From: Kibdelosporangium philippinense
GTDB lineage: Bacteria > Actinomycetota > Actinomycetes > Mycobacteriales > Pseudonocardiaceae
Assembly: GCF_021390435.2 (NCBI RefSeq)
Contig: NZ_JAJVCN010000001.1
Location: 1,984,001-2,048,000, forward strand
Direction of reading: 5' to 3'
Length of the DNA: 64,000 nt
Shown piece by piece: positions 43,215-52,731 of the stretch. Under the pieces are notes generated by a model. It was not told the DNA's origin and made no database searches. It saw only the letters and a list, made by a program, of their open reading frames with translations. A program made the translations under genes and the position numbers. The stretch's first letter is position 1. The number at the start of each line of letters is the position of its first letter.

Positions 43215-44399
43215 TCACGGGCGCAGAAGTACTTTGACCATGCCGTTCTGCTTCTTCTGGAACGTCTCGTAGGCACGCGGGGCGTCGGTGAGCGGCAAAT
43301 GATGTGTCGCGAAGCTGTCCACACCAAGCGGGTCGTCATCAGTGAGCAACGGCATGATGTCGTCCACCCATCGCCGGACGTTTGCCTGGCCCATCCGAAG
43401 CTGGATCTGCTTGTCGAAAAGGGTCAGCACAGGCATCGGATCGGCCATTCCACCGTACACACCGGACAGTGACACGGTACCGCCCCGTCGCACGATGTCG
43501 AATGCCAACATCAGCGCGTTCAGCCGATCAACGCCTGCTTTCCGCATGAACTTGGCCGCGACGGCATCCGGCAGCAAACCGGTGATTTGATGGGCAACCT
43601 TGGCCACGGGAGAGCCGTGCGCTTCCATTCCGACCGCGTCGATAACCGAATCGGGGCCACGGCCGTTCGTGATACCGCGAATCACATCGGTCAACTCGCC
43701 CCTGTGCTCCAACCAATCCAGCGTTTCGACGCCATTGTCCTTGGCGCGCTGCAGTCGTTCTGGCACGAGGTCGACGCCGATCACTTGGCGTATCCCGAGA
43801 TGGCGGGCCACACGCGTGGCCATGTCACCGATCGGCCCGAGGCCAAGCACGACCAGACTACCGTCCGCGGGGACGTCGGCGTATTTGACGCCCTGCCAAG
43901 CCGTTGGCAGAACGTCGGAAAGGTAGACGAACCGGTCATCCGATGGTCCGTCCGGGACTTTCACCGGCAGGGTATTGCCAAACGGCACACGCAGATACTC
44001 CGCCTGGCCACCAGGAACTTGCCCATAAAGCTTGGTGTAACCGAACAGGGCGGCGCCCATTCCCTGTTCACGAACCTGCGTGGTCTCGCACTGGGACTGC
44101 AAGCCCTGATCACACATGAAGCACTTGCCACAGGAGATATTGAACGGCACGACCACGCGGTCGCCTGTCTTGAGCGCGGTGACCTCCGCGCCGACTTCTT
44201 CCACGACGCCCATGGGTTCGTGGCCGAGGATGTCGCCCTCGCCCATGAACGGGCCCATGACTTCGTACAGATGCAGGTCCGACCCACAGATTCCGCTCGA
44301 TGTGATCCGGACGATCACGTCGGTCGGTTTCTTGATCACGGGATCCGGCACCGTGTCCACCCGGACATCACGCCGCCCATGCCACGTCACTGCTTTCAT
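43215..44399 (-). CDS. Zinc-dependent alcohol dehydrogenase
   Basis: 394 residues, medium-chain dehydrogenase. Catalytic zinc ligands are Cys in SSGICGSDLHLYE and the His-Glu pair in GHEPMGVVEEVG. The structural zinc site is the four-Cys loop CGKCFMCDQGLQSQC. The NAD fold is VVLGLGPIGDMATRVARHLG. The extended insertion around VIDAVGMEAHGSPV places it in the glutathione-independent formaldehyde dehydrogenase-like group common in actinobacteria. The physiological alcohol or aldehyde is not known. Confidence 0.92.
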   Translation of the reverse strand: MKAVTWHGRRDVRVDTVPDPVIKKPTDVIVRITSSGICGSDLHLYEVMGPFMGEGDILGHEPMGVVEEVGAEVTALKTGDRVVVPFNISCGKCFMCDQGLQSQCETTQVREQGMGAALFGYTKLYGQVPGGQAEYLRVPFGNTLPVKVPDGPSDDRFVYLSDVLPTAWQGVKYADVPADGSLVVLGLGPIGDMATRVARHLGIRQVIGVDLVPERLQRAKDNGVETLDWLEHRGELTDVIRGITNGRGPDSVIDAVGMEAHGSPVAKVAHQITGLLPDAVAAKFMRKAGVDRLNALMLAFDIVRRGGTVSLSGVYGGMADPMPVLTLFDKQIQLRMGQANVRRWVDDIMPLLTDDDPLGVDSFATHHLPLTDAPRAYETFQKKQNGMVKVLLRP

Positions 44400-44572
44400 T
44401 TCACACCCCTTTCGGCCATCTTCAGTGTTGCCAGCCAGCGCCAGGCGAAACGCCGGTTCGACAGCCGTCGAGGTATTCCGGGCACATCTTCGAATCCGGT
44501 TCGAATCCGGGACGAAGCCGAAGACGCCCGCGCTGTCCTACCGTGCGCTCAAGGGGCATGCGAGGAGGAACG

Positions 44573-45499
44573 ATGCGCAGCGACGTGCTTGTCATCGGAG
44601 CCGGGGCAATCGGCGCGAGTGCGGCCTTTCATCTCGCCCGAGCAGGACTTGACGTCACTGTGCTCGAGGCGTTTTCCGGGCCCGCGCAAGGCAGTACAGG
44701 CCGGTCGTTCGCCTGCGTGCGCGTGCGGTGGGCTGACCCGGTTAACATCCTGATGACCTGGCGAAGCATTCGCGATTGCTTCCAGCGGTACGAGGCCGGC
44801 TACTTCCCGCACGGCTATGTGCTTCTGGTGCCTGAGCATGCGTGGGGCGATCATCTCGCGAGCGTCGACTTGCAACATCAGCTTGGCGTGCCAGTGGAAA
44901 TACTGGATGTGCCGTCCGCGCAGCGACTTACGCCGTTCAGCCCGGAAGGTGTAGGTGGTGGGACGCTCGGACCTGCCGATGGCGTGGTCGACCCACACCT
45001 CCTGACGACGTTGTTTCCCGGCCGTGCCAAGGATTTGGGTGCACGAGTGTTGTTCAGCCATCGGGTGACGAGTATTGAGTCCGATGATGGTTGGGCTGTC
45101 ACAGCGGGGGAGCGGACGTTCCACGCGCAGCATGTGGTGAACGCGGCCGGTGGCTGGAGTGGTGAGGTCGCAGTCCTTGCGGGACTTGAAGTTCCGGTCT
45201 GTCACTTACGCCGCAACATCTATGCGACGGCACCCGGCGCGTCGACCCGGAAGCTGCCGATGACCGTCGACGTCGCAACCGGCGCTTTCCTTCGTAGCGA
45301 AGGGGATCGCGTGCTGTTCGGACTCAGCAGGCCGGACGAGACACCCGGTTATCAGACCATTGTGGACTGGTCGTGGATGGAGCAGACCCTGATCGAGGCG
45401 ACCGGCCGGTTTCCATGGCTGGCCGACCATCCGCTTGACCAGGCGGCCTGTTGGGCAGGCACGTACGAAGCTGCGCGAGGCCGCGGGAGAATCCGCTGA
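44573..45499 (+). CDS. FAD-dependent oxidoreductase (DAO family), C-terminally truncated
   Basis: 308 residues, whereas full members have about 370-390. The dinucleotide fold is DVLVIGAGAIGASAAFHLAR at the start, with VVNAAGGWSGEVA in the middle. It stops just after QAACWAGTYEAARGRGRIR, exactly where relatives continue with the second FAD motif (typically YEMTPDxxPxIGP...). The missing part normally closes over the flavin, so activity is doubtful. A GAGGAGG Shine-Dalgarno supports ATG 44573. The short segment between its stop and the palindrome shows no rescue of the missing domain in another frame. Confidence 0.8.
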   Translation: MRSDVLVIGAGAIGASAAFHLARAGLDVTVLEAFSGPAQGSTGRSFACVRVRWADPVNILMTWRSIRDCFQRYEAGYFPHGYVLLVPEHAWGDHLASVDLQHQLGVPVEILDVPSAQRLTPFSPEGVGGGTLGPADGVVDPHLLTTLFPGRAKDLGARVLFSHRVTSIESDDGWAVTAGERTFHAQHVVNAAGGWSGEVAVLAGLEVPVCHLRRNIYATAPGASTRKLPMTVDVATGAFLRSEGDRVLFGLSRPDETPGYQTIVDWSWMEQTLIEATGRFPWLADHPLDQAACWAGTYEAARGRGRIR

Positions 45500-45545
45500 C
45501 GCCAAGCTGCGAGCAGCAATAGTGGCAGCAGTGACAAAACTGACC

Positions 45546-45589
45546 TCGTGAGTGGTTAGCCGTGTTCTAACACGGCTAACCACTCACGA
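45546..45589. terminator. Perfect 44-bp palindrome between convergent genes
   Basis: The arms TCGTGAGTGGTTAGCCGTGTT and its exact complement (21 bp each) flank a 2-base loop. It lies between two converging genes, 46 bp after the oxidoreductase stop and 5 bp after the carboxypeptidase stop, so it can terminate both. It differs from the palindrome at 1559-1602 by a few central bases only. Confidence 0.85.
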
Positions 45590-45594
45590 CAGAC

Positions 45595-47643
45595 CTATTG
45601 ATAATCCTGAGCGACTCTTAGCAGCTCCATCAGGCCGTCGGCGTACTCCTGGGACTCCGCGTGTGCCTCGTCGTACGGCGGCTGGAAGCCGACGCCTTCC
45701 CACTGGTTCGTCTGCGGGTTCCAGCGGTCATTGCCGACCTCGAAGTCCCACGCGAAGACCCCGAGCTCGTAATACAGCTGGTCAGCCGAGTTGCCAGCCG
45801 CCGAGTACAGCACATCCGCGACGGGCCCGGTCTGCGAAGGCCACGTCACCGTGCCCCGGGATGCCGCGATCGCGCCAACGATCCGTTTGGCCGAAGCCTG
45901 GAACATCGCCCCTTCCTCAGCCGACGGCCGGGGCAACGTGATCCGGCCAGGCATGGCGTACGCACCCGGCGGCCACATGAAATACCCGCCGTAGCTGTGC
46001 ACGTTCATCGCGAACTTGATGTTCTCGTGTGCCTTGGCCAGTGCGATGACGTTGCTCGACTCCGCTTCCGTCAGCTCGGCCGGGCCCGAGTAGTTGCCGG
46101 ACAGGCAGTTCGTGCTCGTCGCACCGACAAAACCGTCGAACACCGAGCCGACCGTGTAGTTGCGGTTGATGTCCACACCCCACGAATCAGCGAAACGCGG
46201 ATCGCGCTGCGCGCCCGTGCAGTGGTTCACCAGGCTCTTGCGCTGGAAATTGGCGTCGTAGAACGAATAGTTCGCGCCATCCGGGTTGACCGTCGGCAGC
46301 ACGAACACGTCCACGTTCTCCAGCAGCTGCCGGGTCGCGGCATCCGTGGCGTAGTTGGCAAGTAACCGCTCGGCGAACTCCATCGTGACAAGCGGAGTCG
46401 CCCACTCCCGCGCATGCTCCTGCGAGTACGCGAGCACGCCGATGCGAGAACCGTCGCGATGCACGCCGATCCGCAGCGCCTGCACGGTCCACGGCTTACG
46501 TGACACCGAACCGTCGAGCCCGTCGCTCATCATCGTCGGTCCGGCGACGGGCATGACCTTGCCCGCCGAGCCGTCCTCGACGAACGCGTTGAACCGCTGC
46601 GGGAAGCGTGCCGAGATCAGCGCCGCGACCTGATCGGTCGTACTGATCACCGCACCGGCCGCGTCGGTCGCGAGCGTGACGGTCAGGACGCGGTCACGCC
46701 AAGTGGCCTGCGCGGACTGGTTAGGTTTGCCCGGGTTGACCGTCTTGACCTGCCAGCCATTCGCGCCCTGGTCGCCGAATTGCTTGGACTCCACGACAAC
46801 CGCCGCGGTCGCCGGGTTGCCGAGGTAGGCCGTGGCCGTGCGGCGATACCCCTGGGTCTTGTGCGGCAGGTCAAGGACATCGACCAGCTGCGGATACTGA
46901 CGCCCGAGGCGCGCGATCCGCGCCTTGATGTCCGTCGGCGTCATGTACGCGTCGATGAAGTCCTTCTGGTACCCGGCAGGCGGTGGCGGTGGGGTAGACC
47001 CTGGCCACGCCGTGGGCGTGATCGCGCGGGTGACCCCGCCAAGGCTGGACGAGGCCGTCACCTTCGTCGGCTGAGCGGGCAGGAGTTGCGGTACGGCGAC
47101 GTGGTACTGGTACTCGCCCGCGTCGCTGAAGCGCTGCAAGGGGAATGAACCGGTTGTGCCGTTCGCGGTCGTCCAGTTGACCGTGATCTCGACATCCGGG
47201 TTGGCGATTGCGGTTGTCGTCACCTGCGTCTGCAGATATGTACGGCCTTCAGACGTCCACCAGTTGGCGGACAGGAAGTGCAAGGTGTCCGCGGCGGCAC
47301 GCTGCGCTTCGGCGCGCTTGGACTCGGCGAATCGAGCCTGCGCGTCGCCAGGACGCTGGATCACCTGAATGGTCTTCGCGCCGCGCGTGGTCAACGCGTC
47401 GAGCTGGCTACCGGCCACGACGAGATCGACCAGGATGGTCCCGTCGTCTCTGCGCGGCTTCGCGGCGATGTCCGCGCCACTGGCGAGCAGGTCGTCGAAC
47501 ATGGCCTCGTTCGGCAGTTGTACCCGGACAAGAGCGAGCTCATCCGACGGGACCGCGGGTTCGGCGGCTGCGGAGAAGCTGTAGGTGACGGTGGACAGCA
47601 GGAGCAGGGTGGTGGTCGCAAGACCCCATCCGCGTTTCGTCAT
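45595..47643 (-). CDS. Secreted M14 zinc carboxypeptidase
   Basis: 682 residues with a Sec signal (MTKRGWGLATTTLLLLSTVTYSFSAAAEP). The peptidase domain has the first zinc motif in YSQEHAREWATPLVTMEFAE (H-x-x-E), the third ligand His in AMNVHSYGGYFMWPPG, and the catalytic Glu in GVFAWDFEVGNDRWNP. The preceding 250 residues form an N-terminal domain with PAQPTKVTASS-like strands. The ATG at 47643 begins the signal; the open frame upstream is not protein-like. It likely digests extracellular peptides. It is downstream of the antiporter gene on the same strand. Confidence 0.92.
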   Translation of the reverse strand: MTKRGWGLATTTLLLLSTVTYSFSAAAEPAVPSDELALVRVQLPNEAMFDDLLASGADIAAKPRRDDGTILVDLVVAGSQLDALTTRGAKTIQVIQRPGDAQARFAESKRAEAQRAAADTLHFLSANWWTSEGRTYLQTQVTTTAIANPDVEITVNWTTANGTTGSFPLQRFSDAGEYQYHVAVPQLLPAQPTKVTASSSLGGVTRAITPTAWPGSTPPPPPAGYQKDFIDAYMTPTDIKARIARLGRQYPQLVDVLDLPHKTQGYRRTATAYLGNPATAAVVVESKQFGDQGANGWQVKTVNPGKPNQSAQATWRDRVLTVTLATDAAGAVISTTDQVAALISARFPQRFNAFVEDGSAGKVMPVAGPTMMSDGLDGSVSRKPWTVQALRIGVHRDGSRIGVLAYSQEHAREWATPLVTMEFAERLLANYATDAATRQLLENVDVFVLPTVNPDGANYSFYDANFQRKSLVNHCTGAQRDPRFADSWGVDINRNYTVGSVFDGFVGATSTNCLSGNYSGPAELTEAESSNVIALAKAHENIKFAMNVHSYGGYFMWPPGAYAMPGRITLPRPSAEEGAMFQASAKRIVGAIAASRGTVTWPSQTGPVADVLYSAAGNSADQLYYELGVFAWDFEVGNDRWNPQTNQWEGVGFQPPYDEAHAESQEYADGLMELLRVAQDYQ

Positions 47644-47719
47644 GACGCCTCCCAGACGAATGGAGTAACTCTGAATCACTACCACTGTCTGGGAGGCGCA
47701 GCTACCGTCGGATGGCGGG

Positions 47720-48964
47720 TTAGCGCGCAACCGCTTCCGTTGCCTGAAGTTGGTCGCGTTCGACGAAGTGCCGTGGGTAGAACAAACTCAACAACGGTCC
47801 GGCCATCGCCGTAGTCACGACCGCCATCACGACCATGATCGAGTACAGGTTCTGGTCGAGCACGCCCAGTTGCAGGCCGACGCTCAGGATGATCAGCTCG
47901 GTCAGTCCACGGGTGTTCATCAGCGTTGCCAGTGTCGCGGACTCTCTGACCGGCAGGCGATGCATCCTGGCACCAGCGAACGCGCCGCCGAACTTGCCGG
48001 TGATCGCGACGAGCAGGACAAGGATGAGTTCGACGACTCCGGCCGAGCCGATCGCGGACAGGTCCACCTTCAGCCCGGCGACGATGAAGAAGATGGGCAG
48101 CAGCAGCGTGGTGTTGAAGTCGCTGACGCGACCGATGATCTCCTCGCGCAGCCGCTCAGTTCCCTCCCGGGGCAGCAGCGCGCCGAAGAGGAACGTACCG
48201 AACAGGAAGTGCAGGCCGATCCACTCGGTCATCGCGCCGGACAGCAGTACTCCGGCGAGCACGACACTCAGCAGTGCCGTTCCTTTCGCGGCAGGTGATG
48301 CGAAGAACCGGCTCAGCATCGGCCGGACGAACCAGAACATCAGCGCCACGTAGACCGGAAGCAGCGCGATCAGCCACTGTTCGGTTCCGGCGTTGCCGGA
48401 AAGCACGACCACAACGGCAAGCAACGACCACGCCAGCACGTCGTCGATCGCCGCGCAGGTCAGTGCGAGCCCGCCGAGCGAGGTCCTGAGCATTCCCCGG
48501 TCAGCGAGAATCCTTGCCAGCACAGGGAAAGCCGTGACCGACATGGCCGCGCCGATGAAGAGGATGAAGCCGAGCCTGCTGGTGCTTGGCGGGTGGTGGT
48601 GCGTCAGGGTGAGCGCGAGGGTGGCGCCGAGCGCGAACGGGAGAATGATCGAACTCACCGACACCGTCGAGGCGATCCCGCTGCGCCCGCGCAGAAGTTT
48701 CCGCTCGAGTTCAAGGCCGACAACGAACATGAACATGGCAACGCCGATACTGCCGAGCGCGGAGAGCATCGGCCGGACGTCGGTCGGGAAAAGGGCTGTG
48801 GAGAAGCTGTTCCCGAACAAGGACGGCCCGGCGAGGATGCCAGCCAGAACCTCGCCGATCACAGGTGGCTGCCCGACCCGTCGCGCCAGTGCGCCGAGAA
48901 CCCGGGCTGCGATGATGATCACGGCGATGTCGAGCATCAGGAACACCACTTGGTGCGTCGTCAC
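47720..48964 (-). CDS. Cation:proton antiporter (CPA2 type)
   Basis: 414 residues with about 12 membrane segments. Family features are PPVIGEVLAGILAGPSLFG near the N-terminus, AMFMFVVGLELERK, the ion-binding Asp pair in LTCAAIDDVLAW, and FGTFLFGALLPRE. There is no C-terminal NAD-binding RCK domain, so it is a short Na+/H+ or K+/H+ exchanger. The start is GTG or ATG near 48964 (MTTHQVVFLMLDIAV). The carboxypeptidase follows by 76 bp. Confidence 0.9.
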   Translation of the reverse strand: MTTHQVVFLMLDIAVIIIAARVLGALARRVGQPPVIGEVLAGILAGPSLFGNSFSTALFPTDVRPMLSALGSIGVAMFMFVVGLELERKLLRGRSGIASTVSVSSIILPFALGATLALTLTHHHPPSTSRLGFILFIGAAMSVTAFPVLARILADRGMLRTSLGGLALTCAAIDDVLAWSLLAVVVVLSGNAGTEQWLIALLPVYVALMFWFVRPMLSRFFASPAAKGTALLSVVLAGVLLSGAMTEWIGLHFLFGTFLFGALLPREGTERLREEIIGRVSDFNTTLLLPIFFIVAGLKVDLSAIGSAGVVELILVLLVAITGKFGGAFAGARMHRLPVRESATLATLMNTRGLTELIILSVGLQLGVLDQNLYSIMVVMAVVTTAMAGPLLSLFYPRHFVERDQLQATEAVAR

Positions 48965-49107
48965 CGATGCAGATTATTGGCCGTGATCACGTCCAAGCAA
49001 GGCTACAGTGGACACTTCGCTCACCAGTCAAACACCCCGGTGAGCGTGGGTGAAAGTGGCAATTGAAAAGGATGGCGCAAACCGCCGTTCTCGTGCTTGG
49101 ACGGGCT

Positions 49108-50136
49108 TCACTCCGCCACACTGCGCGCCCGCAGCGGGGCGCCGACCTCGTGCAGGTGCCGCAACACCCACGCGTACGAGGCCGCCATGGAACATTGGGT
49201 GTAGGAAACCCCGCGTTCACCGCAGAAAGCGCGCACGAGTGGCTGAGCGCGCCGCAGGTTGGGGCGCGGCATGCTCGGGAACAAGTGGTGCTCGATCTGG
49301 TAGTTCAGCCCACCCAGCAGGAAATCGACCAAGGGGCCGCCGGAGATGTTGCGTGAAGTCAGGACCTGCCTGCGTAGAAAGTCCACTTTCCGCCCGGCCG
49401 GGAGGATTGGCATTCCCTTGTGGTTAGGGGCGAATGAACAGCCAAGGTACACGCCCATAACCGCGTGATGCACCACAACGAACAGCACCGCCTGAGGCGG
49501 GGAGAGCACAAGGAACACCGCGGTCAGGTAAACCGCCAGATGGCCGACGAGCAAGGCCGCTTCAAGCCTGATGGCTTTGATGTCCCGTCGCACCATCGAC
49601 TCGATTCCGCCCACCTTCAACATGATCGCCTGCGTCATCAGCAACGGCAGGAACAGGTAGGCCTGGTATTTGGCTGTCCAGCGCAGAAATCCCCGTTTTT
49701 CCAGCGCTTGGTCCTCGCTGAAGGCAAGGGCCGGGATGTCGATGTCCGGATCGGCGTCCTCGGTGTTGGGATTGGTGTGGTGGCGCGTGTGTTTGCCGAC
49801 CCACCAGCCGTAGCTGATGCCGGTCAGCGCGCCGTGCACGTAGCCGATGATGTCGTTGCCACGCTTGGTTTTCAGGATCTGGCGGTGCCCGGCGTCATGG
49901 CCGATGAACGCGAACTGCGTCAGCACGATCGCGACGTACGCGGCCGTGAACAACTGCCACCACGTCTCGCCGAGCATCACGAACATCACCGCGCCAGCTG
50001 CCAGCATCACGACATTGGCGGCGATTCTCGCCGCGTAGTAACCGACCCGGCGTTGCATCAGCCCGGCCTGTTTCATAATTCTCGCCAGGTCAGCGAAGTC
50101 GCTGCCGCGTGCGACTACAGCCGGTAAGCCAGTCAT
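49108..50136 (-). CDS. Membrane fatty acid desaturase (linoleoyl-CoA desaturase-like)
   Basis: 342 residues. The three histidine boxes are FIGHDAGHRQ, KHTRHHTNPN and NYQIEHHLFPSMP, the last with the Q-x-x-H-H form of front-end desaturases; no cytochrome b5 domain is fused. Four or more membrane segments lie between the boxes. It inserts a double bond into acyl chains of membrane lipids using di-iron and an external electron donor. It is 75 bp downstream of a Delta-9-type desaturase on the same strand, so the two probably act in sequence. Confidence 0.93.
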   Translation of the reverse strand: MTGLPAVVARGSDFADLARIMKQAGLMQRRVGYYAARIAANVVMLAAGAVMFVMLGETWWQLFTAAYVAIVLTQFAFIGHDAGHRQILKTKRGNDIIGYVHGALTGISYGWWVGKHTRHHTNPNTEDADPDIDIPALAFSEDQALEKRGFLRWTAKYQAYLFLPLLMTQAIMLKVGGIESMVRRDIKAIRLEAALLVGHLAVYLTAVFLVLSPPQAVLFVVVHHAVMGVYLGCSFAPNHKGMPILPAGRKVDFLRRQVLTSRNISGGPLVDFLLGGLNYQIEHHLFPSMPRPNLRRAQPLVRAFCGERGVSYTQCSMAASYAWVLRHLHEVGAPLRARSVAE

Positions 50137-50211
50137 GGGTGACCACCGATTTGTGTTAGGGGAAAGGGGTATCCGCTTGTGGTGGAGTTCGGGAAGTTCA
50201 GTCGTAGCCGG

Positions 50212-51150
50212 TTATCGCTCGCCGCGCGCCAGCCTGGCCAGCCGCTGCGGGGTCGGCCACCGCACGCTGCGAGCCCAGCCGAACTTCTCGAAGAACCAGA
50301 TCAGCCGGGCCGAGATGTCGATCTGTCCACGTAGGACGCCGTGCCGTGCGGACGTCGGGTCGGCGTGATGGGTGTTGTGCCACGACTCACCCATGGACAG
50401 GATCGCAAGCGGCCAGAAGTTGGCCGACCTGTCGCGACTGGTGAAGGGACGCTCGCCGATCATGTGGCAGACCGAGTTCACCGACCAGGTGACGTGATGC
50501 AGGAACGCGACCCTGGCAAGTCCGGCCCAGAGGAACCCGGTCAGCGCGCCCCACCAGGACAGCGTGATCACGCCGCCGAGCACGGCGGGAAGCAGTACGC
50601 TCAACGTGACCCATAATGGGAAAAGCCGGTCAACGAACCGGATCCCGGGATCTGCGGCCAGGTCCGGCGCGAACCGGTCGATGTTGGTGCGGTCACGGCC
50701 GAACAGCCAGCCCATGTGCGCGTGCCAGAAGCCTTTCGCCAGCGCGGCAGGCGACGTGCCGAACAGCCATGGCGAGTGCGGGTCGCCTTCACGGTCGGAG
50801 AAGGCGTGGTGGCGGCGGTGATCGGCGACCCAGGTGATCACCGGGCCCTGCGCGGCGAAACTGCCCGCGATCGCCAGCGCGATCCTCAGTGGACGGTTTG
50901 CCTTGAACGAGCCGTGCGTGAAATAGCGGTGGTAGCCGACCGTGATACCGAGCGCGGACACCACATAGAACACCGCGGCGACGGTGAGATCGACCCACGT
51001 GATCCCCCACCCCCAGACCAGTGGAACCGCGGTGAGCAGTGCGACGAACGGGATGATCAGGAATGCCCGGATGGTGATCAGTTCCGTACGGGAGGCACGG
51101 TCGGACAGCAAAGGCTTGGGCACGTTGCGGGCAGGGGTGGCTGTGGTCAC
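50212..51150 (-). CDS. Acyl-CoA Delta-9-type desaturase
   Basis: 312 residues. Histidine boxes are GYHRYFTHGSF, ADHRRHHAFSDREGDPHSP and ESWHNTHHADPTSARHG, typical of stearoyl-CoA desaturases. The first 30 residues are cytoplasmic; two pairs of membrane segments surround the boxes. It makes monounsaturated acyl chains, which the neighbouring front-end enzyme could desaturate further. Upstream, a region of about 560 bp carries a dispersed repeat and no gene. Confidence 0.93.
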   Translation of the reverse strand: MTTATPARNVPKPLLSDRASRTELITIRAFLIIPFVALLTAVPLVWGWGITWVDLTVAAVFYVVSALGITVGYHRYFTHGSFKANRPLRIALAIAGSFAAQGPVITWVADHRRHHAFSDREGDPHSPWLFGTSPAALAKGFWHAHMGWLFGRDRTNIDRFAPDLAADPGIRFVDRLFPLWVTLSVLLPAVLGGVITLSWWGALTGFLWAGLARVAFLHHVTWSVNSVCHMIGERPFTSRDRSANFWPLAILSMGESWHNTHHADPTSARHGVLRGQIDISARLIWFFEKFGWARSVRWPTPQRLARLARGER

Positions 51151-51712
51151 TCAGTAAACTCGTCTCGGCGCGCGATCGCTGCGGGGAGAACGCCCTGGCC
51201 TAACCTCCGCCAGGTCGGCGCGTGCTACGCCGTCGAAGAATAAGGCTGTGCCGACAGCGTTTCGGCAAGCCCTCGTGGGCTCGACCATACGGCATCAGCG
51301 GGAGTGCCCGCTCCAGGCGAATCGAAGAATTCGCCCAGCGGTCACCGTCGAGACGGGTGGATGTGTCCGGTGACCAGCGGTCAGTTAACCATGATCATCC
51401 AATCATTCGATGAATCAAGGCGTGCTGAGGGCGAGCACGCGAGAGGGTGCGCTGGCGGGGTGGCCAGGAAGGTGTGGTCGCGGTGTTGATGGTCGGCTCG
51501 CTGTCCACGGTGGCCTTCGCTTGGGTTCATGACGGTTCGTGAGGGCCGAGTTGGGCGCGTTGAATACCGTCAAGGTAAGAAGACCTTCGCGGCATCAACC
51601 TGGGTAACAGGTGTTAAGTCAGTGGCATCGGCCCTGGGCTAACGTGTCACAGGATGGCGCTCGATCCGGTCGTTCTTTGCAGGACGGGTCGGTCATGACG
51701 TCGAGGAGTTCC
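51151..51712. other. Gene-free stretch with a dispersed repeat
   Basis: No gene is supported here. It should hold the promoter of the desaturase pair at its left side and that of the DUF3040 gene at its right. The segment 51557-51622 is a copy of a repeat also found at 62007-62075. Confidence 0.5.
51557..51622. repeat. Dispersed intergenic repeat, copy A
   Basis: It begins GCGTTGAATACCGTCAAGGT, contains GCGGCATCAACCTGGG and ends with TAACAGGTGTTAAGTCAG. The copy at 62007 shares about three quarters of these bases in the same order, with a 3-bp gap and a duplicated ACAGGTGTG. Both lie in long non-coding stretches. Confidence 0.55.
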
Positions 51713-51961
51713 ATGAAACGCCGGGAGCAACGCGCGCTGCGTGCCATCGAGAAGAGTCTGAATGCCGATGACCCAGGGCTGACGAGGCTGTTCCGGTCGT
51801 TCGGAGGCGGCGGCAGGGGCCGGATGCACTGGTATGCCTTGCCGCTCGCGCTGCTCCTGATTTTCCTCGGTGTCAGTGTGGGGATCGGGATACTCATCCT
51901 GACAGGCGTGGTGCTCCTGTTGGTGGTCATCCTGAAATGGACTGCTCGGGAATCGCGCTGA
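51713..51961 (+). CDS. DUF3040 domain-containing small membrane protein
   Basis: 82 residues. The opening MKRREQRALRAIEKSLNADD matches the DUF3040 cytoplasmic helix, and two adjacent hydrophobic segments follow (WYALPLALLLIFLGVSVGIG and ILILTGVVLLLVVIL). Function unknown; widespread in actinobacteria. The ATG at 51713 has GAGGAG 5 bp upstream; an in-frame ATG at 51695 would add six residues. It is convergent with the isomerase gene, only 3 bp apart. Confidence 0.8.
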   Translation: MKRREQRALRAIEKSLNADDPGLTRLFRSFGGGGRGRMHWYALPLALLLIFLGVSVGIGILILTGVVLLLVVILKWTARESR

Positions 51962-51964
51962 CGC

Positions 51965-52729
51965 CTACAGAATTAGTGACTGTGCTGTTGCCAGGTCCGT
52001 ACGCAACCGGTCTTCAACGCTGACCGAAGGATCCGAGTACTGCCCGGTCAGGCAAATCGGGCCGTCGAAGGCCAGCTTGTCCAGCTCGCCGAACACCGCC
52101 GACCAGTCCGAAAGCCCTTCGCCTGCCTGCACGAACCACGTCCGCCAGCCGTGATCGGCAGGGACATACATGGCGTTCTTCAGGTTCACAATGGACAAGC
52201 GGTGAGCCACCAGCGGCACCGTGACATGCGGGTCGTCACCAGCGAGGGCATCGTGGGCAGCGTCCCAGACCACGGTGAACGCATCAGGAAGCCCTTCGAC
52301 GAGGTTCAACACGCCAAGAGCCGACGTGACGAACCGGCCGTGGTGCGGCTGAATGCCGACGCCAACGCCATACCGCTCCGCGAACGGCACCGCGGCCTCC
52401 AGCGAGCGTCGGATCCGGGAAACCGCGGTGCGATAGTCATCGGAGCCGAGTGGCGCCATGATCCGGATGATCGGGACGCCTGCTGCCCCAGCCGCGGCGA
52501 ACGTCGACTCGCTGAGATCCGCGGCGATGCTGATGATCTCGACGCCGTGCTCCCGCATGATCTTCGCGAAGCCAGGAAGCCGTTCTTCCGCGGTACCAGG
52601 CGTCACGAACGCGTTGTCCCGCACCGGAATCTCGGCGCCATTGAAGCCGAGCCCGGCCACCAGCTTGCCGAGTGCTTCAGGGTCGAGCTCGGCCCATGGC
52701 TTGGTGAAAACCGACCACAAAGGTGTCAT
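51965..52729 (-). CDS. Sugar phosphate isomerase/epimerase (TIM barrel)
   Basis: 254 residues of the xylose-isomerase-like TIM-barrel family (AP endonuclease 2 fold). Metal- and substrate-site segments include GLGFNGAEIPVRD, GVGVGIQPHHGRF, VVWDAAHDALAGDD and VNLKNAMYVP, with His, Asp and Lys residues at strand ends. It probably isomerises or epimerises the sugar acid or sugar brought in by the ABC transporter encoded just upstream. The ATG at 52729 follows the permease stop by 2 bp. It is the last gene of the six-gene operon. Confidence 0.85.
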   Translation of the reverse strand: MTPLWSVFTKPWAELDPEALGKLVAGLGFNGAEIPVRDNAFVTPGTAEERLPGFAKIMREHGVEIISIAADLSESTFAAAGAAGVPIIRIMAPLGSDDYRTAVSRIRRSLEAAVPFAERYGVGVGIQPHHGRFVTSALGVLNLVEGLPDAFTVVWDAAHDALAGDDPHVTVPLVAHRLSIVNLKNAMYVPADHGWRTWFVQAGEGLSDWSAVFGELDKLAFDGPICLTGQYSDPSVSVEDRLRTDLATAQSLIL

Positions 52730-52731
52730 GT

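Noticed and set aside
48987..49220. Short minus-strand frame upstream of the desaturase stop
   Set aside because: Arg/Pro/Cys-rich, overlaps the desaturase gene in another frame, and has no family resemblance.
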